Shown piece by piece: positions 15,040-23,052 of a DNA stretch of 64,000 bases (position 1 is the first letter of the stretch; each line of letters begins with the position of its first letter). Where the stretch lies: NCBI GenBank assembly GCA_040398425.1, contig JBBATZ010000003.1:62001-126000 (forward strand), given 5' to 3'. This DNA comes from UBA7672 sp040398425 (GTDB lineage Bacteria > Pseudomonadota > Alphaproteobacteria > Caulobacterales > Hyphomonadaceae). The notes beneath the pieces are model-generated. The model did no database searches. It was given only the letters and a program-made list of their open reading frames with translations, and had not been told where the DNA came from. A program made the translations under genes and the position numbers.

Positions 15040-16536
15040 TTATTCGGAGAACGGCACCCCAACGAAGAATTTCGAGCCGCCACGGTCGAACTGCAGCAGC
15101 ACAGCCGTGCCGTTCTGCTTCTTGGCGTCTTCAACGGCCTTCCTGGCGGCTTCGGGCGAGCCGGCGGCAGTCTGGTTGACCTTCAGCAACTTGTCGCCAA
15201 CCCGGATGCCCGCGTCGGCCGCCGGCGAATTCACCTTGACCGACGAGACCACCACATCGCCGCCCGTAGCGGACAGCGACAGGCCGAGGCTCGAGAGCGA
15301 AAGGCCCGACGCCTTGCCCGCATCACCGTTGGCGCTGGCCAGAACCGGTTCCGCGCTGTCGTCCTTGAGCGCGGCGATGTTGACCTTCACCGTCTGCTGG
15401 CGGCCATCGCGGAAAATCCTGACGTCGCGAGTCGTGCCGGCCTTGGTGTCGGCGACAGCGCGGGTGAGATCCTGGATGTGGTCGACCGGACGATCGCCAA
15501 AGGCGAGAATGATGTCGCCTTCGCGCAGGCCTGCCTTGGCCGCCGGGCTGTCGTCTGTCACCTGGCTCACCATCGCGCCCTTGGCGGTGGGAAGTTTAAG
15601 GCTGGAGGCGATATCCTGCGTCACCGGGGCGATGCCGACGCCGAGCCAGCCGCGCTGGACCGAGCCATGCTCGATGATCTGCTGGACGATGCCCTTGGCG
15701 AGCGCCGCCGGGATCGAGAAGCCAACGCCGACGTTTCCGCCTGACGGGGAATAGATGGCCGAGTTGACGCCGATCACCGCGCCCGAACGGTCGAACAGCG
15801 GGCCGCCCGAATTGCCGGGGTTAATCGGGGCGTCAACCTGGATGAAATCATCATACTGGCCCGAGCGGATGTCGCGGCCGCGCGCCGAGACGATACCGGC
15901 GGTCACGGTGTTTCCGAGCCCGAACGGGGCACCGATCGCGAACACGCTGTCGCCGGGGCGGGCCGAGGCGCTGTCGCCCCAGGGCAGCGGACGCGCGGCC
16001 GACTTCGCATCGACCTTGATGACGGCAAGGTCGGTCTTTGGATCTGTGCCGACCAGCGTGGCAGGAAGTTCGCGGCCATCGGTGAAGACCACCGTCATCT
16101 TGCTGGCGTCTTCGACGACGTGATTGTTGGTGACGATATAGCCGCCCTCGATGAAGAAGCCGGAGCCGGAACCGCGCTGGTCAGGCATCTCGTCCGTACC
16201 GCCCTGTCCGGGCGCGCCGAAGTAACGCTCGAACGGCGTGCCTTCGAACGGGTTGCCTTGCGGGCCCGCCATGGTGCGGACCTTGGCGGACTGCCGGACA
16301 TTGATCTGGACGACCGAAGGCGTCGCCGCCTCGACAAGGTCAGCCAGGTTGGGAAGCGATCCCCAGCGGGCGTCCTGTGCCAGCGCCGGGAGGGCAAGCT
16401 GGGCGGCAGCGGGGGCGGCGATCGATGCGCCGTTCGGGGCGAAAAGAGCGAAGGATGGGGACGCCAGGGCCAGGGCCCCGAGGCTCACGCCGGCGACCAG
16501 ACCGCCAACAGCGCCAATCACAACTCCGCGGTTCAT
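15040..16536 (-). CDS. periplasmic serine protease, DegP/HtrA family
   Basis: 498 residues from ATG 16536 (MNRGVVIGAVGG), with GGAG 6 bases upstream. The N-terminus has a signal or signal-anchor helix. The trypsin-like domain carries the triad His139 (NNHVVED), Asp169 (TDLAVIKV) and Ser243 (PGNSGGPLFD). Two PDZ domains follow (about 305-390 and 405-490). This is the DegP/Do architecture of a periplasmic quality-control protease and chaperone. It has its own terminator and a 293-bp upstream region separating it from the LysR gene; no heat-shock or envelope-stress promoter was clear by eye. Confidence 0.93.
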   Translation of the reverse strand: MNRGVVIGAVGGLVAGVSLGALALASPSFALFAPNGASIAAPAAAQLALPALAQDARWGSLPNLADLVEAATPSVVQINVRQSAKVRTMAGPQGNPFEGTPFERYFGAPGQGGTDEMPDQRGSGSGFFIEGGYIVTNNHVVEDASKMTVVFTDGRELPATLVGTDPKTDLAVIKVDAKSAARPLPWGDSASARPGDSVFAIGAPFGLGNTVTAGIVSARGRDIRSGQYDDFIQVDAPINPGNSGGPLFDRSGAVIGVNSAIYSPSGGNVGVGFSIPAALAKGIVQQIIEHGSVQRGWLGVGIAPVTQDIASSLKLPTAKGAMVSQVTDDSPAAKAGLREGDIILAFGDRPVDHIQDLTRAVADTKAGTTRDVRIFRDGRQQTVKVNIAALKDDSAEPVLASANGDAGKASGLSLSSLGLSLSATGGDVVVSSVKVNSPAADAGIRVGDKLLKVNQTAAGSPEAARKAVEDAKKQNGTAVLLQFDRGGSKFFVGVPFSE

Positions 16537-16829
16537 GTGCAACTCCGTATGCGCCGGTCTAGCCGGGTGTGTAGTTGAGCCAGAAAACAGGCCAGACGGC
16601 AATTCAGCCAAACATCGATCGAGTTTGTGCCTGCTGGCGCGTTTTCAAGCGGGGCGCGGCGACCTCGTGCGGGTCACGGCCGCTGAGCGATTGCAGCGTC
16701 CCGGATAGCTTGAGAACGCCCTCCAATCTGGACCAATTTGCGGCGTAGCTGCCGGTTATCTCGCGTCGTTCCGACGCAGCCGCATGTTTCGAGAAGCCCC
16801 TTCAGATCAGGGTCAGATGAGAGTCGGCC

Positions 16830-17825
16830 TCACGCCGCGCGTTCGTCCGGCCAGGCGACGGTGGCGGCGCTGTCGAACAGGCTGGGCGGAACGTACTCGT
16901 CACGGAACCAGGGGCTTTTGCGGCGGTCGAAGATCAGTCGCATCCATGTCACGACCGTGCGCACGCGCGGCGCGCGGCGGGCGGTCTCGTGATAGCTCAG
17001 CCAGACTTTCACGGACGCCATGGGCGGCATCGGCAGGGCGACGAGGCGCTTGTCGAGTTGCGCGGCATAACTCGGCATAACGGCTATTCCAGCGCCAGAG
17101 GCAGTCGCCTGAAGCAGGGACGCGCTGCAATCGGTCATCAACGTCGGTTCCACCAGTGCCGCGATCTGGGCAGTCTTCTCTTTCCACCCGGGATTCTCGG
17201 CATAAAGCGTGTGATTCAGGACACGGTGCTGAGCAACATCGAGCGGGCCGGACGGAGCACCGTAGGTGGACAGATAGTCTCGACTGGCGAAGACGCAGTA
17301 GTGGAGCGTCGCTACGGGGAAGGAAATCACCTCCGCCTGCTTGGGCTGTTCGAAACCAATCACGACATCCGCATGACCCTGGCCAGCCTTCGGCAAGTTT
17401 CTATCCGACAGCATGGTGAGCCGCAGGCCCGGGTTCTCGGCAAGAAAAGACGAAACATTCGGCGCGATGCAGAAGCCGAGCACACCATCATTGGCCCAGA
17501 TCTTCACCTCACCCTGCGTCTTCGCTTCGAGTCCTTTGAGCGTGTTCTCCAGCGACTGACTTGCACGCATCATCGTTGTCACGTGATCGAACGCTTCTTG
17601 TCCTGCCTCTGTTAGCTGAATGCCTGAGGGCGATCGCTCCAGCAGTCGCGCACCAAGTCTGGCTTCGAGTTGTCCGAGACGTTTGGAGATCGCGCTTTGC
17701 GTCACGCCAAGCGCCTCTGCTGCAGCGTTCATCGAGCCCGCGTTCGCCACCGCATAGAAGGTACGGAGGTCTGACCAGTCGACCAGCTCGCGGCCGGTGC
17801 GTTCGTTGGAGTCCTTGGTGGTCAT
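16830..17825 (-). CDS. LysR-family transcriptional regulator
   Basis: 331 residues from ATG 17825. An N-terminal winged helix-turn-helix (about 20-78; MNAAAEALGVTQSAISKRLGQLEARLG) is followed by a type 2 periplasmic-binding-like effector domain (about 110-300). It is divergently transcribed from the GNAT-like gene at 17916, with a 90-bp shared spacer, the usual layout when a LysR regulator controls its neighbour. The spacer holds GTTA-N9-TAAC near 17876, a possible T-N11-A type LysR box. The effector and targets are unknown. Confidence 0.92.
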   Translation of the reverse strand: MTTKDSNERTGRELVDWSDLRTFYAVANAGSMNAAAEALGVTQSAISKRLGQLEARLGARLLERSPSGIQLTEAGQEAFDHVTTMMRASQSLENTLKGLEAKTQGEVKIWANDGVLGFCIAPNVSSFLAENPGLRLTMLSDRNLPKAGQGHADVVIGFEQPKQAEVISFPVATLHYCVFASRDYLSTYGAPSGPLDVAQHRVLNHTLYAENPGWKEKTAQIAALVEPTLMTDCSASLLQATASGAGIAVMPSYAAQLDKRLVALPMPPMASVKVWLSYHETARRAPRVRTVVTWMRLIFDRRKSPWFRDEYVPPSLFDSAATVAWPDERAA

Positions 17826-17915
17826 ACCCGGTCTGCCTGAATCGCAATGGCGCAACTCTCCAGTTTGTGTTGAATGGTTAGCAAGAGATTAACGACGGCG
17901 TTGGGGACGACAGTG

Positions 17916-18515
17916 ATGACGGAAAATGCACGCACCCTGCTCGCATCACTCGGCGCGGAGCGAGTGCATCCGAAATACACTCCAGGCGCCTCCGAGCAGA
18001 TGATGGCGACGGTCCGCCTGACGCATGCGGCCAGCGACCAGGACTTCGAGGATGTCCACGCACTGGCGACGAGGGAACTTGGGCCGGGCCTTGCTTCACT
18101 TGCCGAGATCAAGCGAGTCGACGCCCTCACGGGCGCGTCGATCTGGGTGATCCGGCGCAACCACGAAGTGACCGGCTTCCTCGCGCCGCTGGCGCTCACG
18201 GCGGCGGGCGTCGCGGCCCTCGTCGACAACACATTCGACGCGGCGCACATTGATCAGAAGTGGGTTGCCCGTGTGGGCGAACCGCTCGCCGGCTTCTATT
18301 GCTGGTGTTACGCGGGCAAGGACCAGGTCAGCCGCGGCGCGCTCGTCCTGGGCCTCCGCACGCTGATCGACCGGCACTTCCAGGACCTGCCCTTCTTCGG
18401 GCGCGATTCAACCGAAGCCGGTGCGCGCATCATGCGCCATCTGGGTTTCTTTCCCTTCGATTCCACGCCGCACCTTTTCTGGCGCTGCGCCTCGGTCATG
18501 GAGATGGCGGCATGA
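17916..18515 (+). CDS. uncharacterised protein, possible GNAT-related
   Basis: 199 residues from ATG 17916. No signal peptide. The middle part (residues about 35-105) reads like a degenerate acyltransferase fold (RRNHEVTGFLAPLALT), and the C-terminal part has GARIMRHLGFFPF, similar to the last strand-helix of GNAT enzymes. The usual Q/R-x-x-G-x-G/A acetyl-CoA loop is not evident, so activity is uncertain. It overlaps the next gene by 4 bases (ATGA) and is divergent from the LysR gene, so it is probably the first gene of a small LysR-controlled operon. Confidence 0.7.
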   Translation: MTENARTLLASLGAERVHPKYTPGASEQMMATVRLTHAASDQDFEDVHALATRELGPGLASLAEIKRVDALTGASIWVIRRNHEVTGFLAPLALTAAGVAALVDNTFDAAHIDQKWVARVGEPLAGFYCWCYAGKDQVSRGALVLGLRTLIDRHFQDLPFFGRDSTEAGARIMRHLGFFPFDSTPHLFWRCASVMEMAA

Positions 18516-19093
18516 TGGCGGTTCAGATCAACCACACTGGACAAGAACTTCGCATCGAGATGGTGCGCGATCTCAACGACTACATGAAAGTCGTCGCGAT
18601 CCGCTCGTCCGTGTTCCTTGCCGAGCAGGACTGCCCCTATGACGAAGAGTTCGATCATAACGATCTCTCCGCGTCCCATCTGATCGCGTACCTGCGCAAT
18701 GAGCCGGTCGCGACACTGCGGATCCGCTGGTTTGCTGCGTTCGCCAAGATCGAGCGCGTCTGCGTGATGAAGCATGTGCGCGGCGGCGCGCTGGTGAAGC
18801 TGATGATCGAGACGGCCGTCGAGATGATCGGCCGCAAGGGTTACCGGCATGTCCTCGGCTACATCCAGAAACGTCTCGTGCCCTTCTGGAAACAGCTTGG
18901 CTTCTACCCACGCGATGGGCGCGATGGCTTCCGCTTCTCGGACTACGAGTATGTGGAATGCTTCCGCGAACTCGCCGCCCGCAACGACGCAATCAGCATC
19001 GACAGCGATCCCTACGTCGTCATGCGCCCGGAAGGTGAGTGGGATCACGCCAGCGTGCTGGACCGATCAGCGGATCGTCCCGCCGTCGCCTGA
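18512..19093 (+). CDS. GNAT-like acyltransferase
   Basis: 193 residues from ATG 18512; ATG 18515 is an alternative. It has the pattern of an N-acyltransferase: a beta strand followed by RSSVFLAEQDCPYDEEFDHND, then PVATLRIRWF and AKIERVCVMKHVRGGALVKLMIE (the cofactor-side strand and helix), and VPFWKQLGFYPRDG at the end. The R-x2-VF-x2-EQ block near residue 30 also occurs in acyl-homoserine-lactone-synthase-like and other GNAT proteins, so the substrate cannot be named. It is translationally coupled to the preceding gene. Confidence 0.78.
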   Translation: MMAVQINHTGQELRIEMVRDLNDYMKVVAIRSSVFLAEQDCPYDEEFDHNDLSASHLIAYLRNEPVATLRIRWFAAFAKIERVCVMKHVRGGALVKLMIETAVEMIGRKGYRHVLGYIQKRLVPFWKQLGFYPRDGRDGFRFSDYEYVECFRELAARNDAISIDSDPYVVMRPEGEWDHASVLDRSADRPAVA

Positions 19094-19151
19094 TCCGTGG
19101 CGCCTGAAGCTTTAAGCCTGCCCCATATCTCCAGACCTGAAATGCGCCACC

Positions 19152-19721
19152 ATGGACGCAATGCCCTGTCGCTTGCTCTGCATCGACCTGCAGATCGATG
19201 CGGTCCCCGACCGCGAGCCAAACGCCGAAGCGCTGACCGGTGCACGTCAGTTGCTGACGCTTGGACGCAGGCTTGGCTGGACCGTCGCGCATACACGGCG
19301 CCGTACGCAGCAGCCGGTGATCCGCGCGCGCGGCGGCGGCTCGCCAACCGGGCTCAATCCGCTGATGTCGGAACAGGTCTTCTTCCACGAGCAGCGCTCG
19401 ATCGCGGATTCGCCGGGGCTTTCGGCTCTGTTGCATTCCTGGCGTGACGAGACGGTTCTGGTCGCCGCCTTCGATCCCGTGGCGCTGCTGTCCTGCCTGC
19501 TCGCCTGTTACGAACCCGGTCCGCGCCTTGTGCTGGTCGAGGACGTGACCTCACTGCAGGAATTGGGTGAAGCCGCCCCGGTCAGCGCCTTCCATGGCGC
19601 CGCCTGGAAGCTCGCCTTTGGCGCGACCACGCTGGACGAACTACTGGCGCGGGCAAAGCGCCAGGGCATTCACCTCTTCCCCACAGCTGGTGGCGAACAC
19701 GCGAGCGGCATGCCACTCTGA
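19152..19721 (+). CDS. isochorismatase-fold protein, catalytic Cys apparently missing
   Basis: 189 residues. LLCIDLQID at the start holds the conserved Asp of the cysteine-hydrolase (isochorismatase/nicotinamidase) fold, and VLVAAFDPVALLSCLLACYE near residue 105 matches the strand-helix that normally reads TD-x-C. Here the position after FDP is Val, so the nucleophilic Cys seems lost; Cys two turns later (LLSC) is not in the usual place. It may be a non-catalytic binding protein or a divergent hydrolase. It lies 58 bp after the GNAT-like gene and 31 bp before the lipoprotein, in the same direction. Confidence 0.7.
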   Translation: MDAMPCRLLCIDLQIDAVPDREPNAEALTGARQLLTLGRRLGWTVAHTRRRTQQPVIRARGGGSPTGLNPLMSEQVFFHEQRSIADSPGLSALLHSWRDETVLVAAFDPVALLSCLLACYEPGPRLVLVEDVTSLQELGEAAPVSAFHGAAWKLAFGATTLDELLARAKRQGIHLFPTAGGEHASGMPL

Positions 19722-19752
19722 CCGCAAAGAAGACCTGTCCGGGGAGGACATT

Positions 19753-20964
19753 TTGCGCCTGTCAGTATTTGCCGCCGCCCTGCTGCTTGCAGGATGCATG
19801 ACCACGCCGGCCTTTTCGCCACGCCTCTCTGAAGCGCGTCTTGCTCCGGTGGATGAGACCGACCTGACCGAGGCGCAGCGCGACATGCTAGGCAGTCGCG
19901 CGCCGCTCAATATCTACCGGACGCTCGCCAATCACGTTGAACTCTACAATCGCTGGTCGCCGCTCGGCCAGGTGCTGCTGAACAACACATCGATCTCGCC
20001 GCGCCATCGCGAGTTGGCCATGTTGCGCATGGGGTGGCTGTGCCAATCGCCCTACGAATGGGCCCAGCACGCGCGCATCGCAAAGGCCTCGGCGGGCCTG
20101 ACCGACGCCGAAGTGCTCGCCATCGCAGCAGCGCCAGATGATACCGCGATCTGGTCGCCGATCGATCGCGCTGTGCTGAAAATGGCGGACGAGTTGCGCT
20201 ATGACGCCATGATCTCGGATGCGACATGGGCCGAGCTACACAAGGCTTACAGTGACAATCAGGTGATGGAGCTGCTGTTCACGTCGGCCCAGTACCAGCT
20301 GGTCTCGATGGCGCTGAACACGCTGGGCGTGCAGATCGAACCGACCGCCGTCGACTTGATGCCGACCGGGCTCGAGACGCCCGCGCCCGCCACGCGGCCC
20401 GCAGTCGCCCGGCTCACCGCCCCGCGCATCGTCCCGCTGAAGCCGGACGCCATGACGCCAGAGCAGTACGCGCTGGTGGCATCGCGGATCGAACCAGAGG
20501 GCTCGTTGATGAATCTCTACGGGACGCTGGTCACGAACCCGCGTCTGTACGGTCCGCGCCTGCGCTTCGGCTCGTACATCCAGCGCGACAGCCTGCTCGA
20601 TCCCGAAACGCGTGAACTGCTGATCCTGCGCACGGCCTGGAATATCCGCGCGGCCTATGAATGGGCGCACCATGCGGCACCGGCCAGAACGGCCGGGCTC
20701 AGCGAAGCGCATCTGGCTGCGATCGCCGCCGGGCCTTCTGCGACAATCTGGACCCCGAAACAGCGCGCCGTCCTTCAGGCGGCCGACGAGTTGCGCCGCG
20801 AGGCGTTCATTACGAACGCAACATGGTCTCGGCTTGCCGAATTCTTCAGCATGAAGGAGCGGATCGAAATCGTCTTTACGGCGGGCGGCTACATGATGAC
20901 CGGACTTGCGATCAATTCATTAGGCATCCAGACAGAGCCGGGCTATCCGCCCTTACCCAACTGA
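19753..20964 (+). CDS. lipoprotein with two carboxymuconolactone-decarboxylase-like domains
   Basis: 403 residues from TTG 19753, supported by GGAGG 5 bases upstream and an immediate signal peptide with lipobox LLAGC (Cys15). Two homologous halves follow. Half 1 has SPRHRELAMLRMGW and YEWAQH (101-106), ending VSMALNTLGVQIEP. Half 2 has DPETRELLILRTAW and YEWAHH (302-307), ending TGLAINSLGIQTEP. This is the CMD/AhpD-like helical fold; the redox CxxC of AhpD is absent, but the E-x2-H core is kept in both halves. Most CMD proteins are cytoplasmic single-domain oligomers, so an exported tandem version is unusual. Function unknown. Confidence 0.82.
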   Translation: MRLSVFAAALLLAGCMTTPAFSPRLSEARLAPVDETDLTEAQRDMLGSRAPLNIYRTLANHVELYNRWSPLGQVLLNNTSISPRHRELAMLRMGWLCQSPYEWAQHARIAKASAGLTDAEVLAIAAAPDDTAIWSPIDRAVLKMADELRYDAMISDATWAELHKAYSDNQVMELLFTSAQYQLVSMALNTLGVQIEPTAVDLMPTGLETPAPATRPAVARLTAPRIVPLKPDAMTPEQYALVASRIEPEGSLMNLYGTLVTNPRLYGPRLRFGSYIQRDSLLDPETRELLILRTAWNIRAAYEWAHHAAPARTAGLSEAHLAAIAAGPSATIWTPKQRAVLQAADELRREAFITNATWSRLAEFFSMKERIEIVFTAGGYMMTGLAINSLGIQTEPGYPPLPN

Positions 20965-21011
20965 AGTATGGGCGACACTGAAACCAGCCTAGTGACCTGA
21001 GGGGGCCACAC

Positions 21012-21500
21012 GTGAACCTGCGTACCGCTTTTCTGACCGCTTCCGTCTTCGCGCTGGCCGCAGCGTGCACGCCTGCCGCAAACGAACCCGCGCCCGCTAC
21101 ACCTGAGGCTGCCCCCATCGCAGAAGTCACCGCGCCGAGCGGGCCGGCCGCCGAGAACACCACGGACTCGCTGTCCACCACGCCGGCAGCTGATCCTGCC
21201 GCCGCCCCTGCTCCGGCCGCGCCGGCGTCGGCGGCTGCTGCTTCGGGTCCGACGACCGCCGAGCTTACGGCCGGCCGTGCGACATATGCCGCCTCGTGCG
21301 CCATGTGCCATGGGCCGACGGGCCAGGGCACGCAGATGGGCGTCGCGCTCACCAACGGGCTTGAGGTTCCGGTGATCAAGGAGAAGGTCACGAAGGGCAT
21401 GGTCAATCCGGGCGACAAGATGCCCCCAATGGGCGCTGCGCTTTCGGCTGACCAGCTCGACGCGCTTGCGAAATTCGTGGCCGCCGGACTGCCGGCCTAG
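21012..21500 (+). CDS. cytochrome c family lipoprotein
   Basis: 162 residues from GTG 21012. The signal peptide ends in LAAAC (lipobox), followed by about 60 residues of Ala/Pro/Thr linker and a small class I cytochrome c domain with the heme motif CAMCH and a distal Met candidate in KMPPMGAALS. The domain of about 80 residues is typical of membrane-tethered monoheme electron carriers in the periplasm. It follows the CMD lipoprotein by 47 bp. The stop overlaps the convergent TetR gene. Confidence 0.88.
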   Translation: MNLRTAFLTASVFALAAACTPAANEPAPATPEAAPIAEVTAPSGPAAENTTDSLSTTPAADPAAAPAPAAPASAAAASGPTTAELTAGRATYAASCAMCHGPTGQGTQMGVALTNGLEVPVIKEKVTKGMVNPGDKMPPMGAALSADQLDALAKFVAAGLPA

Positions 21501-22054
21501 AGCGCCAGCGCCTTCCGCTTTTCTGCCAGCAACTCGGTCGATGCCTTTGCATCGCTCACTGCGCGCGACAGGTTCAGCACGCCCGCCATCTCGCCGAGCA
21601 GCGCCAGCGCCGCCTTGCGTCCGCCCACGGGCATGAGTTTGCCAAGCCTTTCGGCCAGCCTATTGAGGCCGGCATCAAACGCGGCCTTCACCTCCGGGGC
21701 TGCGCGCTGGACCTCTGCAGAAAGAACCGGCACCGGACAGCCGCCTGCAATGTCGTCGCGATGGCGGGTCGAGACATAGAAATCCAGATAGCGGTCGAGC
21801 GCGGCTTGGCCATGCTTGTCCTCGATGCGGTCAATCACCGAGACGGCCACATCGAACAAGCTTTCGACGGCGGCGGCCAGAAGCGCGTCGCGCGATTTGA
21901 AATGTGCATAGAAGCCGCCATGGGTGAGGCCCGCCTCGGCCATGATGCTGGCGACGCCGACGCCTTCGAGTCCGGCCGACCGGATCCGCACCGCCGTCTT
22001 CTCGACGATCAGCGAGCGGGTCTTCTCCTTGTGGTCGGACGCATAGCGGACCAT
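21497..22054 (-). CDS. TetR-family transcriptional regulator
   Basis: 185 residues from ATG 22054 (MVRYASDHKEKTRS). The N-terminal helix-turn-helix (IRSAGLEGVGVASIMAEAGLTHGGFYAHFKSRDALL) is a textbook TetR DNA-binding domain; the C-terminal domain has SAEVQRAAPEVKAAFDAGL, as in the AcrR/NemR-like subgroup. It is divergent from thymidine kinase with 175 bp between starts. Its target is not evident; the spacer has an AT-rich stretch near 22085-22105 in this GC-rich genome that could hold the operator. Confidence 0.92.
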   Translation of the reverse strand: MVRYASDHKEKTRSLIVEKTAVRIRSAGLEGVGVASIMAEAGLTHGGFYAHFKSRDALLAAAVESLFDVAVSVIDRIEDKHGQAALDRYLDFYVSTRHRDDIAGGCPVPVLSAEVQRAAPEVKAAFDAGLNRLAERLGKLMPVGGRKAALALLGEMAGVLNLSRAVSDAKASTELLAEKRKALAL

Positions 22055-22229
22055 GGGCGGGCTTTCATTCCTGGAATACTGGCATTTTATTATATACGTC
22101 ATATTGCGACCGGCATAGACCGGACCAGGACGGGACCAGCTTTCCCCAGAAACCGGCAGTTCCGACGTCCTCCCTCGCCTTGGCGGTTCTGCCTGCCCGC
22201 TGCACAACAGGGCCGCCCCGGGAGCACCC

Positions 22230-22925
22230 ATGTCGAAGCTGTATTTTTCTTACGCCGCGATGAATGCCGGCAAGTCCACCGTGCTGTTGCAGGCTGCCTA
22301 CAATTACCAGGAGCGCGGCATGCGCTCGCTGCTCTTCACCTCGTCGCTCTATGCGGATGCCGCGGCGGGAAGGATAACATCGCGCATCGGCATCAATTCG
22401 TCGGCGCTGCTCTATGGCGAGGCGGACGATCTTTATGCGTGGATCAATCGCGAGCACCGCAAGCATCGCGTCGATTGCGTGTTTGTCGACGAGGCGCAGT
22501 TCCTGACCCGGGAGCAGGTCTGGCAGCTGGCGCGCATCGCAGACCGCCTTGGCCTGCCCGTGCTGTGCTATGGGCTGCGCACTGATTTTCGCGGCGAGCT
22601 TTTCACCGGCTCGTCAGAACTGCTTGCCATCGCGGACTCGCTGCGCGAGATCCGCACCATCTGTCATTGCGGACGCAAGGCGACCATGGTTGTCCGCCAG
22701 ACCGAGGACGGACGTGCGCTGATGACGGGCGACCAGGTCGGCATCGAGAAGTCGATGTATGTCTCGCTGTGCCGGATGCACTGGGAAGAGCAGACGGAGC
22801 GTTGGCCGGTGGCGAAGGCGGCGTCCGCCAAGGTCGCCGCACCACTGCCGGTCATGCGGAAGAAGTCGGTGGCCAAGAAGGCCAAAGGCACGGCGGGGCC
22901 CATGCGGGTGCGCTCTCGCCGGTGA
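22230..22925 (+). CDS. tdk: thymidine kinase with basic C-terminal extension
   Basis: 231 residues. The P-loop AAMNAGKST lies at residues 9-17, the Walker B-like VFVDEAQFL near 90, and a zinc-binding pair CHCG...CRMH near 148 and 183; the family (class II, TK1-like) phosphorylates thymidine with ATP for dTTP salvage. The domain ends near residue 190. A further roughly 40 residues are rich in Lys, Arg and Ala (KKSVAKKAKG), which bacterial Tdk proteins usually lack; this tail could bind nucleic acid or be a low-complexity extension. Convergent with the chemoreceptor gene. Confidence 0.93.
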   Translation: MSKLYFSYAAMNAGKSTVLLQAAYNYQERGMRSLLFTSSLYADAAAGRITSRIGINSSALLYGEADDLYAWINREHRKHRVDCVFVDEAQFLTREQVWQLARIADRLGLPVLCYGLRTDFRGELFTGSSELLAIADSLREIRTICHCGRKATMVVRQTEDGRALMTGDQVGIEKSMYVSLCRMHWEEQTERWPVAKAASAKVAAPLPVMRKKSVAKKAKGTAGPMRVRSRR

Positions 22926-22960
22926 CCTGCGCGTTGGAGTATTGCTGATGTTCTGAACTG

Positions 22961-23045
22961 TGCCGGGCTCCTGCCCGGCAGCCGCCGAACGGCAGCGGGT
23001 AATAGTTCGTGCACGTCGCTCGCAAGAGCCGGGCCGGAGCCCGGC
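22961..23045. repeat. pair of REP-like palindromes
   Basis: Two hairpins share the same stem: GCCGGGC-TCCT-GCCCGGC at 22962-22979 and GCCGGGC-CGGA-GCCCGGC at 23028-23045. They sit between the convergent tdk and chemoreceptor genes, have no T-tract, and may act as Rho-independent-like stabilisers or be members of a dispersed extragenic palindrome family. Confidence 0.6.
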
Positions 23046-23052
23046 GGTGCGG

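Noticed and set aside
21012..21500. A bacterial toxin/antitoxin or defence island around 16830-22925
   Set aside because: Genes are regulators, lipoproteins and metabolic folds with normal codon use; no nuclease, ATPase or toxin domain was seen.
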